DNA of 64,000 nucleotides from Herminiimonas arsenitoxidans (lineage in GTDB: Bacteria > Pseudomonadota > Gammaproteobacteria > Burkholderiales > Burkholderiaceae_D): NCBI RefSeq assembly GCF_900130075.1, contig NZ_LT671418.1, forward strand, positions 744,001-808,000, read 5' to 3'. A model generated the notes under the pieces. It was given only the letters and a program-made list of their open reading frames with translations. It was not told the DNA's origin and ran no database searches. Of this stretch, positions 8,778-18,071 are shown piece by piece. The first letter of the stretch is position 1; each line of letters begins with the position of its first letter. The translations under genes and the position numbers were made by a program.

Positions 8778-9377
8778 TCAAGCGTTACGTGTCAGCGGCA
8801 AGTTCGCAAGTACATAGAAGATTAGTTTTTCGGTGCTTACAGCCAACGTCTCACTGGCGCTGTTGACGACGCATTCTGCCTGTTCCGGCGCTTCATACGG
8901 CGCGCTGATGCCGGTGAATTCCTGTATCTGCCCTGCTCGTGCTTCCTTGTAGAGACCTTTGGGATCGCGCGTTTCGCAAGTAGCAAGATCAGCTGCGACA
9001 TGAATTTCATGGAAAGTCTGACGACAACACGCACGGGCACGCGCACGATCTGCGCGATATGGTGAGATGAAAGCTGCGATACAAATCAGACCCGCATCAG
9101 CAAACAAGGAAGCAACTTCACCCACACGCCGGATATTTTCCGTTCTACCTTCGTGACTAAAGCCAAGGTTGGCATTCAAGCCTCTGCGTACATTGTCGCC
9201 ATCAAGCACATAACAGGAATAACCGAGCTTGGTCAGCGCATGTTCAAGATTCATAGCCAGACTGGACTTGCCTGCGCCAGACAAGCCGGTCAGCCATAGC
9301 ACCGCACCTGCATGACCGTAATGCGCCTGGCGGTCTGCTGCGGTAAGCGTATGCGCGACTGTCGTGAGTTTATTCAC
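8778..9377 (-). CDS. cysC: Adenylylsulfate (APS) kinase
   Basis: The enzyme phosphorylates APS to PAPS, the donor for sulfotransferases. P-loop GLSGAGKSS lies at 31-39, the substrate loop DGDNVRRGLN at 59-68, and then ENIRRVGEV and FISPYRADR, which are diagnostic APS kinase motifs. The length of 199 is normal for a stand-alone kinase. Its start overlaps the end of the sulfotransferase gene by 8 nt, so translation is probably coupled and both products made together. No ATP sulfurylase or PAPS reductase gene is nearby, which points to sulfation rather than assimilation as its job here (inference). Confidence 0.93.
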   Translation of the reverse strand: MNKLTTVAHTLTAADRQAHYGHAGAVLWLTGLSGAGKSSLAMNLEHALTKLGYSCYVLDGDNVRRGLNANLGFSHEGRTENIRRVGEVASLFADAGLICIAAFISPYRADRARARACCRQTFHEIHVAADLATCETRDPKGLYKEARAGQIQEFTGISAPYEAPEQAECVVNSASETLAVSTEKLIFYVLANLPLTRNA

Positions 9378-11484
9378 TGTGTTCTATTTTCAATGCTGCC
9401 AATAATGGCGCAAGGTGAGCGGCATTTCTTTTCCAGCGCCCCTTTGATGTTTTATAGATAGGTTGGCGCACTTGATTAACGCTGGCAGTACGAACCACAC
9501 GACGGGTTTTGTGAAAGTCTAGACATGCTTCATCCCACGGCATGCCGACAAAATCAATCAAGCGCTTGGCCTCACCTTCCAGATCATCTACTACTGCTTC
9601 GTAATCCACTTCTATGAATCTATCGTCTGGCAGCACCTGACGCCAGTGATCCATCAGCGCTTGATACGCAAGATGGAATTGCCCCAATTCCGTCTGGTCG
9701 TAACTGAACAACTGTTCACCCGTGAAGTGTTTGCTGTAGCACGACAGACAAGTATCAACTGGATCACGTCGGCAATGGATAATGCGTGCACCCGGCAAGA
9801 TCAGCGGGATCAAACCGGCATAAAAGAAATTGGACGGCATCTTGTCGACCAGACGCTTTTTGCCGTTTGCCAGCTGTGTAATGTGCGCCAGATAATCGTG
9901 GCCGATCTGCGCCAAAACATCTGATGACGGATTCGCGACGCTTTCCGGAAAAGTACCTGCTTTCTCAATCGCCAAACGCAAAGCACTCAACTCGCCCGCA
10001 CCATGTATATGCGGATGTGAAGCAAGTATTTGCTCGACCAAAGTCGTACCAGAACGTGGCATGCCGATAATAAATACTGGCAATTCAGATGACACATCTA
10101 CGCCAGTGTGCTGAGCCAGCAAATCTGCATTAAAGGTAGCCGCAATGCGCTCCATCCATAGCTTTGTGACGGCAGCGTCGTAATTGAACGTGGACCGCTT
10201 CAAACGATTGCCTGCATCCAGATGATAAAAGGCTCGCGCCGAATTGCGCGTATCGAGATATGCCTTGCCGAGCGCAAAATGCACAGCCATACGATCCATC
10301 AGGGACAGACTATCGGCTTGTACTAACGACGCTTCCATCGTTGCAATATCCGGGTCGTTGGATAGATATATTTTGGTATCGTTGCGATTGGTCATGACGC
10401 GTATTGAGCCTGGGAACGCGAGCAAGGTCTGATCGAAAGCAGCAATCGCATCTTCCACACGACCGCTTTCCATGAACAGCGAAGCACGACTAACCAATGC
10501 CTCTTCCTTAACCGAACCCGGCAACACCGCAGCCTGATCAAATGCTGCCAGTGCTTCCTCATGTAGACCCAATGCCTGCAATACCAGTCCCAATGTGTTG
10601 TGCGCATTAGCGTTATCGGGAGCCAGCGCCAATGCTTGCCGTGCACAGATCAGCGCATCCTCATTGCGCTCCATCTTTTTCAAAAGCTGTGCGCGCGCCG
10701 TTAATGCGGCTACGTGCTGCGGTGCGAATGCGATCAAGGCATCCAGCGAGCGAAATGCCTCGGCATGACGCAAACGTGTAGTTTCCACATCAGCCAGATT
10801 CAGATAGGCATCGACCAGTTGCGGGTTGATCTCTATCGCTTGGCGTGCGGCAGCAGCAGCCTGATCGAACTGTCCCTGACTATTCAGTAAAAAAGCCATA
10901 TTGCTATGTGCTTCAGCATAGTTAGGCTTGAGCTCCAGTGCTTTTTTATAGTGCTCTTCGGCGCGTTCCAGACGGTTTAAGCGTCGATAGGTATTTGCCA
11001 GATTGTTGTGTGCGGTGGCTTCGTCCGGTGTCAGATTGACGACGCGCTGCAAGCATTCGAGACTGGCATCTAGCTTGCCGCTTTCCTGCAGAATGATACC
11101 CAGGTTATTCCATGCATCGACCAGATTAGGATTGAGTTTGATCGCCTGTTGTGCGGCCTGCTCCGCTTCTGCCAGCAGACCTTTTTGACGACAAATTTCG
11201 GCAAAGTTGCTGAAATAAACCGCCGGAGCAGTTTGTGCCGTGCAAGCCTGACGCAGATGGCTAACAGCCATATCCAGATGACCGTAGGCATGTGCAATCA
11301 GTCCCAGCAAATGCATGGCATCGGTCTGATAAGGCCATGCCAACAACACGTATTGGCATAGTTTTTCTGCCTCAGCAGCCTGCCCGTCATTCCAATGCGC
11401 ATAGGCACGATTCAAGGCTTCTGGAATACTCAACTGCGAAGTATGAGGAAAGTTTTTCCCGAAGCCGGTCATCGAAGGCATCAA
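9370..11484 (-). CDS. TPR-repeat sulfotransferase
   Basis: 704 residues. Residues ~20-370 are tandem tetratricopeptide repeats (recurring patterns such as DAWNNLGIILQESGKLDASL and AEAHSNMAFLLNSQGQFDQA). A sulfotransferase domain follows: PRSGTT at 476-481 is the 5'-phosphosulfate loop, and CRRDPVDTCLS near 571-581 is the 3'-phosphate-binding motif. TPR domains normally hold proteins, so a protein or peptide acceptor is likely. The ATG overlaps the TGA of the upstream autotransporter gene (ATGA, 4 nt), and the stop overlaps cysC, which would supply PAPS. No signal peptide is visible, so it should act in the cytoplasm before export. The acceptor is not known. Confidence 0.9.
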   Translation of the reverse strand: MMPSMTGFGKNFPHTSQLSIPEALNRAYAHWNDGQAAEAEKLCQYVLLAWPYQTDAMHLLGLIAHAYGHLDMAVSHLRQACTAQTAPAVYFSNFAEICRQKGLLAEAEQAAQQAIKLNPNLVDAWNNLGIILQESGKLDASLECLQRVVNLTPDEATAHNNLANTYRRLNRLERAEEHYKKALELKPNYAEAHSNMAFLLNSQGQFDQAAAAARQAIEINPQLVDAYLNLADVETTRLRHAEAFRSLDALIAFAPQHVAALTARAQLLKKMERNEDALICARQALALAPDNANAHNTLGLVLQALGLHEEALAAFDQAAVLPGSVKEEALVSRASLFMESGRVEDAIAAFDQTLLAFPGSIRVMTNRNDTKIYLSNDPDIATMEASLVQADSLSLMDRMAVHFALGKAYLDTRNSARAFYHLDAGNRLKRSTFNYDAAVTKLWMERIAATFNADLLAQHTGVDVSSELPVFIIGMPRSGTTLVEQILASHPHIHGAGELSALRLAIEKAGTFPESVANPSSDVLAQIGHDYLAHITQLANGKKRLVDKMPSNFFYAGLIPLILPGARIIHCRRDPVDTCLSCYSKHFTGEQLFSYDQTELGQFHLAYQALMDHWRQVLPDDRFIEVDYEAVVDDLEGEAKRLIDFVGMPWDEACLDFHKTRRVVRTASVNQVRQPIYKTSKGRWKRNAAHLAPLLAALKIEHSE

Positions 11485-14294
11485 AATCTCCAGCGCGCGA
11501 TCAGACTGCCCGTCTGAGAGGTATAAGCGCCGCCGGACTCCAGCGTGTAGTTGGTCGATAACGTCAAATTGTCATTGCGCAGCAGCGTCAGCCCCAAAGA
11601 CAACACAGCAGTATCCGAAACTGGCTTTGCTCCTGTGGTCACGAAGGTCGTCGCACCAGAAGTATCGGCCGCGAAGTTGGCAACCGATTGCAAACGCGTG
11701 TCGCTGTATTCATGTCGCCAAACTAGTTGCACCGTCGGCTTCAGCAAACCGTATGAGGTTTTGTATGTGCGCTCCAGCTTGGCACCCAGATCACTTTTCA
11801 GCGAATGCGTATCCGTGCCATCGACACGCAAAGCCGCGCCGTTGCCACCGGTCTCCGTATAGCCATCCATGCGCAAGCTACTGTATGTGAGGCCCGCAAG
11901 CGGCGTGACGATCATATCGTTCACATTGAACGGATAACCCGCCTGTACCGCAGCGATGTACTGCATGCCCTTATAGCTGCTGTTGGCAATGCCATTGAAA
12001 CCGGCAAAGTTAATCGCACGATGTGCATTTACATCGTTGCGCATCGCGCCAATAGACATGTTTAGATACCACGGCTTGCTTGTGTAACCGGCGTAAGCGG
12101 TCAAACCGTAGAAATCGACCTTGGCATAACTGCCAGTGTTATTGCCATCGTTAGATAGCGACGTGGTGGCATAACTAAACAGACCGCCAACGCGCCATTG
12201 ATCGTTTAGCGCTGTGTCTACGCCGAGCAGCAAGCCGCTGTAGCTGGCGTGATAACCGGAGATGCCATCGCGTCCCTTGTCCGATGCGCGACCGCCAAAG
12301 GCTTGCCCCCAAGCCGCACTCTCGCTGCTGCCATCACCACTGGATAAACCACTGCCACCAGTTGGCGCGGATGCAGTGTTGTTCAAGTGATCGAATGCGA
12401 TGGCGCTGACTTGGCGAGAAACCGTTGTAGATGAACCTGCAACGCCGGCAGCCATCGCCGACGGATCCAATTGCGAACCTGCACGATTGGCATCCTCTGG
12501 TGTATCAAGCGCCGCACCTGCATTAAACAAATTCATCAAGCCAGCATCAGTTCCGGTGTACTTGAACAAACCTTCTAGTGATGATCGTGCATTTGCATTG
12601 TTGGCTGGATTGATGACTTCACCGTCCAGCGTCAGTAGCAAACCAAGATTACTGCCATCGACAATAGTGCTGCCGGTGATATTTCCTCTGTAACCGTCTG
12701 CCTGATATTGCAATGTGCTTTCGTTGTAATTGCTACCGGCATTAGCAGCTTGAATAACCAGATAGCGCTGGCCGTTGGCGAATCGATAGCTGCCGTTCTT
12801 TTTCAAATCCACGCTTGAGCCGGCATCAATGACGGCAGCACCGGAAACAATCAGCCGCCCGTAACCGCTGTCGCTGATAGCGCCATTGGCAATCGCATTG
12901 CTGCCCACACCAATATTCAATGTTGCCGCCGCGCTTTGCTGGTAATTGCCAGTAATGTTGATCTGATTATTGAGTTGCAACACACCGGCCGAATTGATGA
13001 CCTTATTGGTACCAACATTAATGTTGTCATTCAACAGCAGATTGCCCCCGCCAAATACCCAATTGGAGTGTGTATTGCTAATCAGACCGATGGCGCCATT
13101 GAGGCCGGTTAATGTACCGAAAACAGAACCCGTACCGCCGGAGATAGTTTGCGCTCGCGTTGAATTGTTGATGATGTTGCCGGCTATCGTTCCAGAATTG
13201 ATGAGCGTCGTGATAGTCGCATTGCTGTCGATAACAATCGCATTGATCGCACTGATCATGCCGCTGTTATTCAAAGTCCCTATCGTTCCCTTTACATTAT
13301 GGATGGCAGTGATGCCGTTCGTATAGGCACCACCATTCACACTGGTAACAGCAGTGCTTAGATCGGTGATGGTACCGGCATTGTTCAGTGTGGTGATGAT
13401 GTTCTGGTTGATCAAGCCACCGCTGATCGTCCCATCGATACGATTATTCAGCGTCGTGATTTTCCCTCCATCATCGTTATATACACCAGCAACGCCACCA
13501 TCGATCAAGCCGCTATTATTCAGTTCTGTGATGACCGCAGTACTCGATGCCCTATAGTTGTAGACGCCGTTGAATTGACCGTAAATGGTTCCGCCGCTAT
13601 TGTTGTTGATGACATTAATCGTCCGATGATTATCGATACCATTACTATAGTAGCTGGTCGCACCCAGACTACTCGTCCCGCCACTAATAAGACCGCTATT
13701 GCTTATTGTTCCTATAGTGCGCGAGTTATAGATGGCTGCATTTAGGCTCCCGCCAGAAATGACAGCGCCGCTGTTATTGATCAGGGTATTGATGGTTCCT
13801 TCGTTATAGATGCCATTGAAGCCATTCGCGATGGTGCCTATTGTTCCACTGTTCGTCAGCGTTCTAACAAGGCTAGAACTGGAATAAATGCCGATACCAT
13901 GCGTGCTGCCGTTAATGGAACCACTGCTGGTATTGTTTATTTCTTCTATCGCATTTCCATCGACATAGACACCGAACCAGCTTCCGCTGAGTTGCCCGCT
14001 ATTGCTCAAGGTTCCAAGCGATGAGCCTCCGGCAATCACGCCTGTACTTCCGCCACTAATGGCAACGCCGGGATTAATCGCCAGATCACCGCCAGACCAT
14101 GTGTACGTCCCCGAGATCGAACCCGTAATCGGCGCATCCGCTTGCGCTGACGGCGCTGCCATCATGGACAAGGCGGCCGTGACGGCAAGACTTAATGGTT
14201 TCAGTTTCCATACGCCGGCAAACGTACGATGTCGCGCACGTTTCTTATCTGGCAAAAATTGACTGGTGCAATCGCGGAGAATGATTTGACTCAT
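11481..14294 (-). CDS. Autotransporter (type Va) with repeat passenger, paralogue 2
   Basis: 937 residues. An extended signal region (basic N-terminus, then a hydrophobic core LSLAVTAALSMMAAPSAQA ending near residue 53) is followed by a passenger of ~20-residue repeats of the form INNSGTIxG/LNNSGLI, expected to form a beta helix. The C-terminal ~280 residues are an autotransporter beta barrel ending in aromatic ARWRF, the usual outer-membrane assembly signal. The barrel and linker are near-copies of the neighbouring 1226-residue autotransporter, so the pair arose by duplication. AAGG precedes the start. Its stop is fused to the sulfotransferase start (ATGA), making it a candidate sulfation substrate (inference). 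Confidence 0.9.
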   Translation of the reverse strand: MSQIILRDCTSQFLPDKKRARHRTFAGVWKLKPLSLAVTAALSMMAAPSAQADAPITGSISGTYTWSGGDLAINPGVAISGGSTGVIAGGSSLGTLSNSGQLSGSWFGVYVDGNAIEEINNTSSGSINGSTHGIGIYSSSSLVRTLTNSGTIGTIANGFNGIYNEGTINTLINNSGAVISGGSLNAAIYNSRTIGTISNSGLISGGTSSLGATSYYSNGIDNHRTINVINNNSGGTIYGQFNGVYNYRASSTAVITELNNSGLIDGGVAGVYNDDGGKITTLNNRIDGTISGGLINQNIITTLNNAGTITDLSTAVTSVNGGAYTNGITAIHNVKGTIGTLNNSGMISAINAIVIDSNATITTLINSGTIAGNIINNSTRAQTISGGTGSVFGTLTGLNGAIGLISNTHSNWVFGGGNLLLNDNINVGTNKVINSAGVLQLNNQINITGNYQQSAAATLNIGVGSNAIANGAISDSGYGRLIVSGAAVIDAGSSVDLKKNGSYRFANGQRYLVIQAANAGSNYNESTLQYQADGYRGNITGSTIVDGSNLGLLLTLDGEVINPANNANARSSLEGLFKYTGTDAGLMNLFNAGAALDTPEDANRAGSQLDPSAMAAGVAGSSTTVSRQVSAIAFDHLNNTASAPTGGSGLSSGDGSSESAAWGQAFGGRASDKGRDGISGYHASYSGLLLGVDTALNDQWRVGGLFSYATTSLSNDGNNTGSYAKVDFYGLTAYAGYTSKPWYLNMSIGAMRNDVNAHRAINFAGFNGIANSSYKGMQYIAAVQAGYPFNVNDMIVTPLAGLTYSSLRMDGYTETGGNGAALRVDGTDTHSLKSDLGAKLERTYKTSYGLLKPTVQLVWRHEYSDTRLQSVANFAADTSGATTFVTTGAKPVSDTAVLSLGLTLLRNDNLTLSTNYTLESGGAYTSQTGSLIARWRF

Positions 14295-14318
14295 ATATAA
14301 CCTTGCTGAACTCGCGCC

Positions 14319-17300
14319 TTAGAAACGCCAACGCGCCATCAAGCTACCTGTCTGAGAGGTGTAACCACCACCTGATTCCAACGTGTAGTTAGTCGACAGC
14401 GTCAAATTTTCATTGCGCAGCAATATCAGACCCAAAGACAACACGCCGGTATTGGCGACAGGCTTGGCTCCTGCGGTCACGAAGGTCGTCGCACCAGATG
14501 TATCTGCCGCGAAATTGGCGACCGATTGCATGCGCGTATCGCTGTATTCATGACGCCACAGCAATTGCGCTGTCGGTTTCAACAAGCCGTACGAGGTCTT
14601 GTAATTGCGTTCCAACTTGACACCCAGATCGCTTTTTACTGAGTGCGTATCGGAGCTACCTACCTGCAAAGCGGCACCGTTGCCACCGGTTTCGGTATAA
14701 CCGTTTTGCTTCAGAGTGCTATAGGTCAAGCCAGCCAATGGCGTCAGCACCAGGCCAGGCAATACATGATCAAAGTTGAGTGGATAACCGGCTTGTGCTG
14801 CGGCGATGTAGTGCATGCCGTTGTAACTGCTATTGGCAATGCCATTGAAACCGCCAAAGTTCACTACACGATGTGCATTCACATCGCTGCGCATCGCGCC
14901 GACCGACATGTTGACGTACCACGGCTCGCCGGTATAACCGGCATACGCCGTCACACCATACGAATTGACGCGCGAGTAACTACCAGCGTTGTCGCCGTCG
15001 CTGGATACCGATGTGCTTGCATAGTTGAACAAGCCACCAGCACGCCATTGATTGTTCAGCTCTGTATCTGCACCAAGCAGCAAACCGCTGTAACTGGCGT
15101 GATAGCCGGAAACACCATCACGCGCATCAGCCGATGCACGACCACCAAAGGCTTGTCCCCAGAAAGCGTTATTGCTCATGCCGTCACCACCAGACAAGCC
15201 GCTGCCACCTTGTTGCGGTGCAGACGAACCACTGTCCAGACGATTGAATGCGATGGTGTTGACTTGTTGCGACACTGCCGTAGATGCACCGGCGACACCC
15301 GCTTTGCCGGAAGTTGGACTCAGTTGCGAACCGGCACGATTACCTTCTTCTGTTGAGCCGACAGCAGCAACTGCATTGAACAGATTCATCAAACCGGCAT
15401 CGGTACCGGTGTAATTAAAGAGACCGTTGAGCGTCGATTGCGCATTGCTGTTGGTCGCCTGATTGACTGTCCCGCCATCCAGTGTCAACACCAGATCCAG
15501 ATTGCTACCATCCACAACGCTACTGCCGCTCACTGTGCCATTGAAGCCGGTCGCTCCATAGCGCAAGGTACTTTCGTTGTAGTTGGTGCCAGCACTATCT
15601 GCCTGCACGACCAGATAGCGTTGACCATTGGCAAAACCGTAGCTGGTAACTTTTTTCAGCATCACGCTGGAACCGGCATCGATGATGGCATTGCCGGAGA
15701 CAATCAGACGACCGTAACCGAGGTCACTGCTGACGCCATTTGTTACGGCTCCGCCTGCCACACCTATGTTCAGTGTTGCAGCAGCATCCTGACGATAATC
15801 GCCTGTGATGTGGATTTGATTATTGACCTGCAGTACGCCGCCTATATTGGCGACGATATTGCCGTCGACATCGATGTTGTCATTGAGAAGTTGATTGCCG
15901 GATCCGAATACGACATTCCCGTTCTGATTGTTGATCTGACCGATATCTGCCACACCTTTTCCACCGCTGGAGCCAGTCAGCAAGCCGAAGGTCGAACCGC
16001 TGCCACCGTTGATGTAAAGATCTTGTGTAGAGAAATTACTGATGGTGCCGGCTATGGTGCCGCTATTGGTGAGGATGCCCAGCGTGCTGCTGCTATCGAG
16101 ATAAATTGCATCGACCGGCGATGTGATCAAACCACTATTGTTCAGCGTTCCTATATTGCCTTCGTTATATAAAGCATAGGCAGTTGTACTCGTGCTGGAG
16201 CCGGCGATCGTGCCTTTGTTGTCCAGGCTAATGATGGAACCGTTGGAATTATTGGAAATGCCATTTTGTATGACGCCGCCGATTTTATTATTCAGGGCAG
16301 AGATCAAACTACTGTTGCTGATGGCAGCTTGATTGTCGCCAATGATGGTACCGCTATTGTTCAATACCCCTATCGCCCCCCCGGACGTATTCATGATGCC
16401 GTTTGCAACGCCGTGAATCAGACCATTGTTTGTCAGTGTCGTGATCGTGCCTATATTGCCTATCCCTACCGCACCTTCCAAGGTGCCACTGCCGTTGTTG
16501 TTGATTGTAGTGATGGTGCCAGCATTGACAATGGCAGCGATATCGCTGCTGATCGTGCCGCTGTTGTTGAGCGTACCGATACTGCTGTTGAAGGCGTTAC
16601 TGATACCTGCTACGTTACCGCTACTACTCGTACCCCTGATCGTGCCACTATTAGTTAAGGTCCCTATCATTCCTGTGTATGTGGTTGCAGTGGTGCCGCT
16701 TCCTATCGTACCGCCATTGCTGATTCCTGTAGCACCGTGGATATCGCCACTATTGCTCACTGTTCCAATCAGACCGGCATTAAAGATGCCATCCGCCCAT
16801 GTGCTAGCAATGACGCCGCCTACCGTATTGTTCAGGGTCGTGATTTCGCTACCAGTGTTGTTGTAGATGGCAGCGCTGAACTCGCTACTGATGGTGCCAC
16901 TATTGGTCAGGGTACTGATGGTGCCGTCATAGTTAGCAATGCCGGAACCTCCCGCGCCAGCGATAGTGCCGCTATTGGTCAAATTGCCGATGTGTCCGCT
17001 GCGACTGACCATGCTTGTGCCAGAGCCGACAATGCCTCCATTTATCAAGCCAATCAGACCGCTGATGGTGCCTTGATTATTCAAGGTATTGATCGTGCCA
17101 ATATTAAAGACACTGTCTATCGTGCCGCTGGCTTTGTTTTCCAATACGGTAGTCGTGCCACCATTAGTCAGTGCCATTCCATAAGACGCGGAACTATTAA
17201 TCACACCGCTGTTTTCCAGCTTGCTGATAGTGCCGTCGTTTATGAAATCAGTGATCGTGCCATTGTTTGCATTTTCCAGACTACTGATAATACCGCTTGA

Positions 17301-17996
17301 TTGATTGTGGAAGCTTCCGATGACGCCTTGATTATTCAAGGTATTGATCGTCCCGATATTCAAGACACTATCTATCGTGCCACTGGCATTGTTTTCCAGT
17401 ACGGTAATCGTGCCGCCATTAGTCAGTGCCATTCCAGAAGGCGTAGAACTATTGATCACACCGCTGTTTTCCAGCTTGCTGATAGTGCCGTCGTTTATGA
17501 AATCAGTGATCGTGCCATTGTTTGTATTTTCCAGGCTACTGATAGCGCCGCCTGACTCATTGAGGAAGCTTCCGATGTTGCCGTCATTGAGTATGCCGCC
17601 AGCAATACCATTGATAATGCCGTCATTGCTGAATACATTAATCGTAGCGCTAAAATTGGCAATGCCATAGTAAGTACCGCCCAGAATATTGCCATTGTTA
17701 TGCAAGCGATTTATGTCGTTGGTGGTGGTGATGCCGCCATCTGCTCCATTGATCGTTCCATTATTCGTCAATATTCCCAGCACACCGCCGCCGTCACCAA
17801 ACACGGCGGTATCGCCTGCATCAGAGAATAATGAAACTCCAGCATTGACAGTAAAGTCGCCATCACTCCAATGCTGTGTCGCGTTTGTATTGGTAGAAAT
17901 AACAGTCTGTCCCAGCGTCACAGTCGGTGCCATTGCTGTCAGTGCTGTGGCTATCGCCAAACTGAGTGCTGTCCGTTGCGGTTGATTCATTTTCAT
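14319..17996 (-). CDS. Autotransporter (type Va) with repeat passenger, paralogue 1
   Basis: 1226 residues: signal peptide (TALSLAIATALTAMAPTVTLG), a ~700-residue passenger of short repeats (GTINTLNNQG, GTITDFINDG, ENSGVINSS), a linker starting GVLQVNNQIHITGDYRQ, and a C-terminal barrel ending ARWRF. The start is placed at 17996 because AGGGA sits 8 bases upstream; an in-frame ATG further out at 18053 has no ribosome site and overlaps the promoter-proximal gap. The passenger holds a nearly exact 85-residue tandem duplication (17071-17580). It lies 75 bp after tpsB and 24 bp before the second autotransporter on the same strand. Likely an adhesin or aggregation factor (inference). Confidence 0.9.
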   Translation of the reverse strand: MKMNQPQRTALSLAIATALTAMAPTVTLGQTVISTNTNATQHWSDGDFTVNAGVSLFSDAGDTAVFGDGGGVLGILTNNGTINGADGGITTTNDINRLHNNGNILGGTYYGIANFSATINVFSNDGIINGIAGGILNDGNIGSFLNESGGAISSLENTNNGTITDFINDGTISKLENSGVINSSTPSGMALTNGGTITVLENNASGTIDSVLNIGTINTLNNQGVIGSFHNQSSGIISSLENANNGTITDFINDGTISKLENSGVINSSASYGMALTNGGTTTVLENKASGTIDSVFNIGTINTLNNQGTISGLIGLINGGIVGSGTSMVSRSGHIGNLTNSGTIAGAGGSGIANYDGTISTLTNSGTISSEFSAAIYNNTGSEITTLNNTVGGVIASTWADGIFNAGLIGTVSNSGDIHGATGISNGGTIGSGTTATTYTGMIGTLTNSGTIRGTSSSGNVAGISNAFNSSIGTLNNSGTISSDIAAIVNAGTITTINNNGSGTLEGAVGIGNIGTITTLTNNGLIHGVANGIMNTSGGAIGVLNNSGTIIGDNQAAISNSSLISALNNKIGGVIQNGISNNSNGSIISLDNKGTIAGSSTSTTAYALYNEGNIGTLNNSGLITSPVDAIYLDSSSTLGILTNSGTIAGTISNFSTQDLYINGGSGSTFGLLTGSSGGKGVADIGQINNQNGNVVFGSGNQLLNDNIDVDGNIVANIGGVLQVNNQIHITGDYRQDAAATLNIGVAGGAVTNGVSSDLGYGRLIVSGNAIIDAGSSVMLKKVTSYGFANGQRYLVVQADSAGTNYNESTLRYGATGFNGTVSGSSVVDGSNLDLVLTLDGGTVNQATNSNAQSTLNGLFNYTGTDAGLMNLFNAVAAVGSTEEGNRAGSQLSPTSGKAGVAGASTAVSQQVNTIAFNRLDSGSSAPQQGGSGLSGGDGMSNNAFWGQAFGGRASADARDGVSGYHASYSGLLLGADTELNNQWRAGGLFNYASTSVSSDGDNAGSYSRVNSYGVTAYAGYTGEPWYVNMSVGAMRSDVNAHRVVNFGGFNGIANSSYNGMHYIAAAQAGYPLNFDHVLPGLVLTPLAGLTYSTLKQNGYTETGGNGAALQVGSSDTHSVKSDLGVKLERNYKTSYGLLKPTAQLLWRHEYSDTRMQSVANFAADTSGATTFVTAGAKPVANTGVLSLGLILLRNENLTLSTNYTLESGGGYTSQTGSLMARWRF
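17071..17580 (-). repeat. 255-bp tandem duplication inside an autotransporter passenger
   Basis: Two copies, ~17071-17325 and ~17326-17580, match at most positions with a period of 255 bp (85 codons); for example CCTTGATTAT begins at 17071 and 17326, and AAGCTTCCGATG at 17311 and 17566. The duplication is in frame and keeps the repeat register of the passenger. Confidence 0.85.
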
Positions 17997-18071
17997 TTTC
18001 TTATCCCTGATTTTGTGAGTAGTGCGCGTCGTCTCTCTCAATGCCGACGTCAAATAGTTTTTATATTTTTC

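Noticed and set aside
15438..17555. Long plus-strand frames opposite the autotransporter genes (for example 15438-16172, 16737-17300)
   Set aside because: They are antisense shadows produced by the low-complexity repeat codons of the real minus-strand genes; no ribosome sites or family motifs.
17071..17580. Regular short repeats that could suggest a CRISPR array
   Set aside because: Repeats are in-frame protein repeats without unique spacers of constant size, and no cas genes are near.
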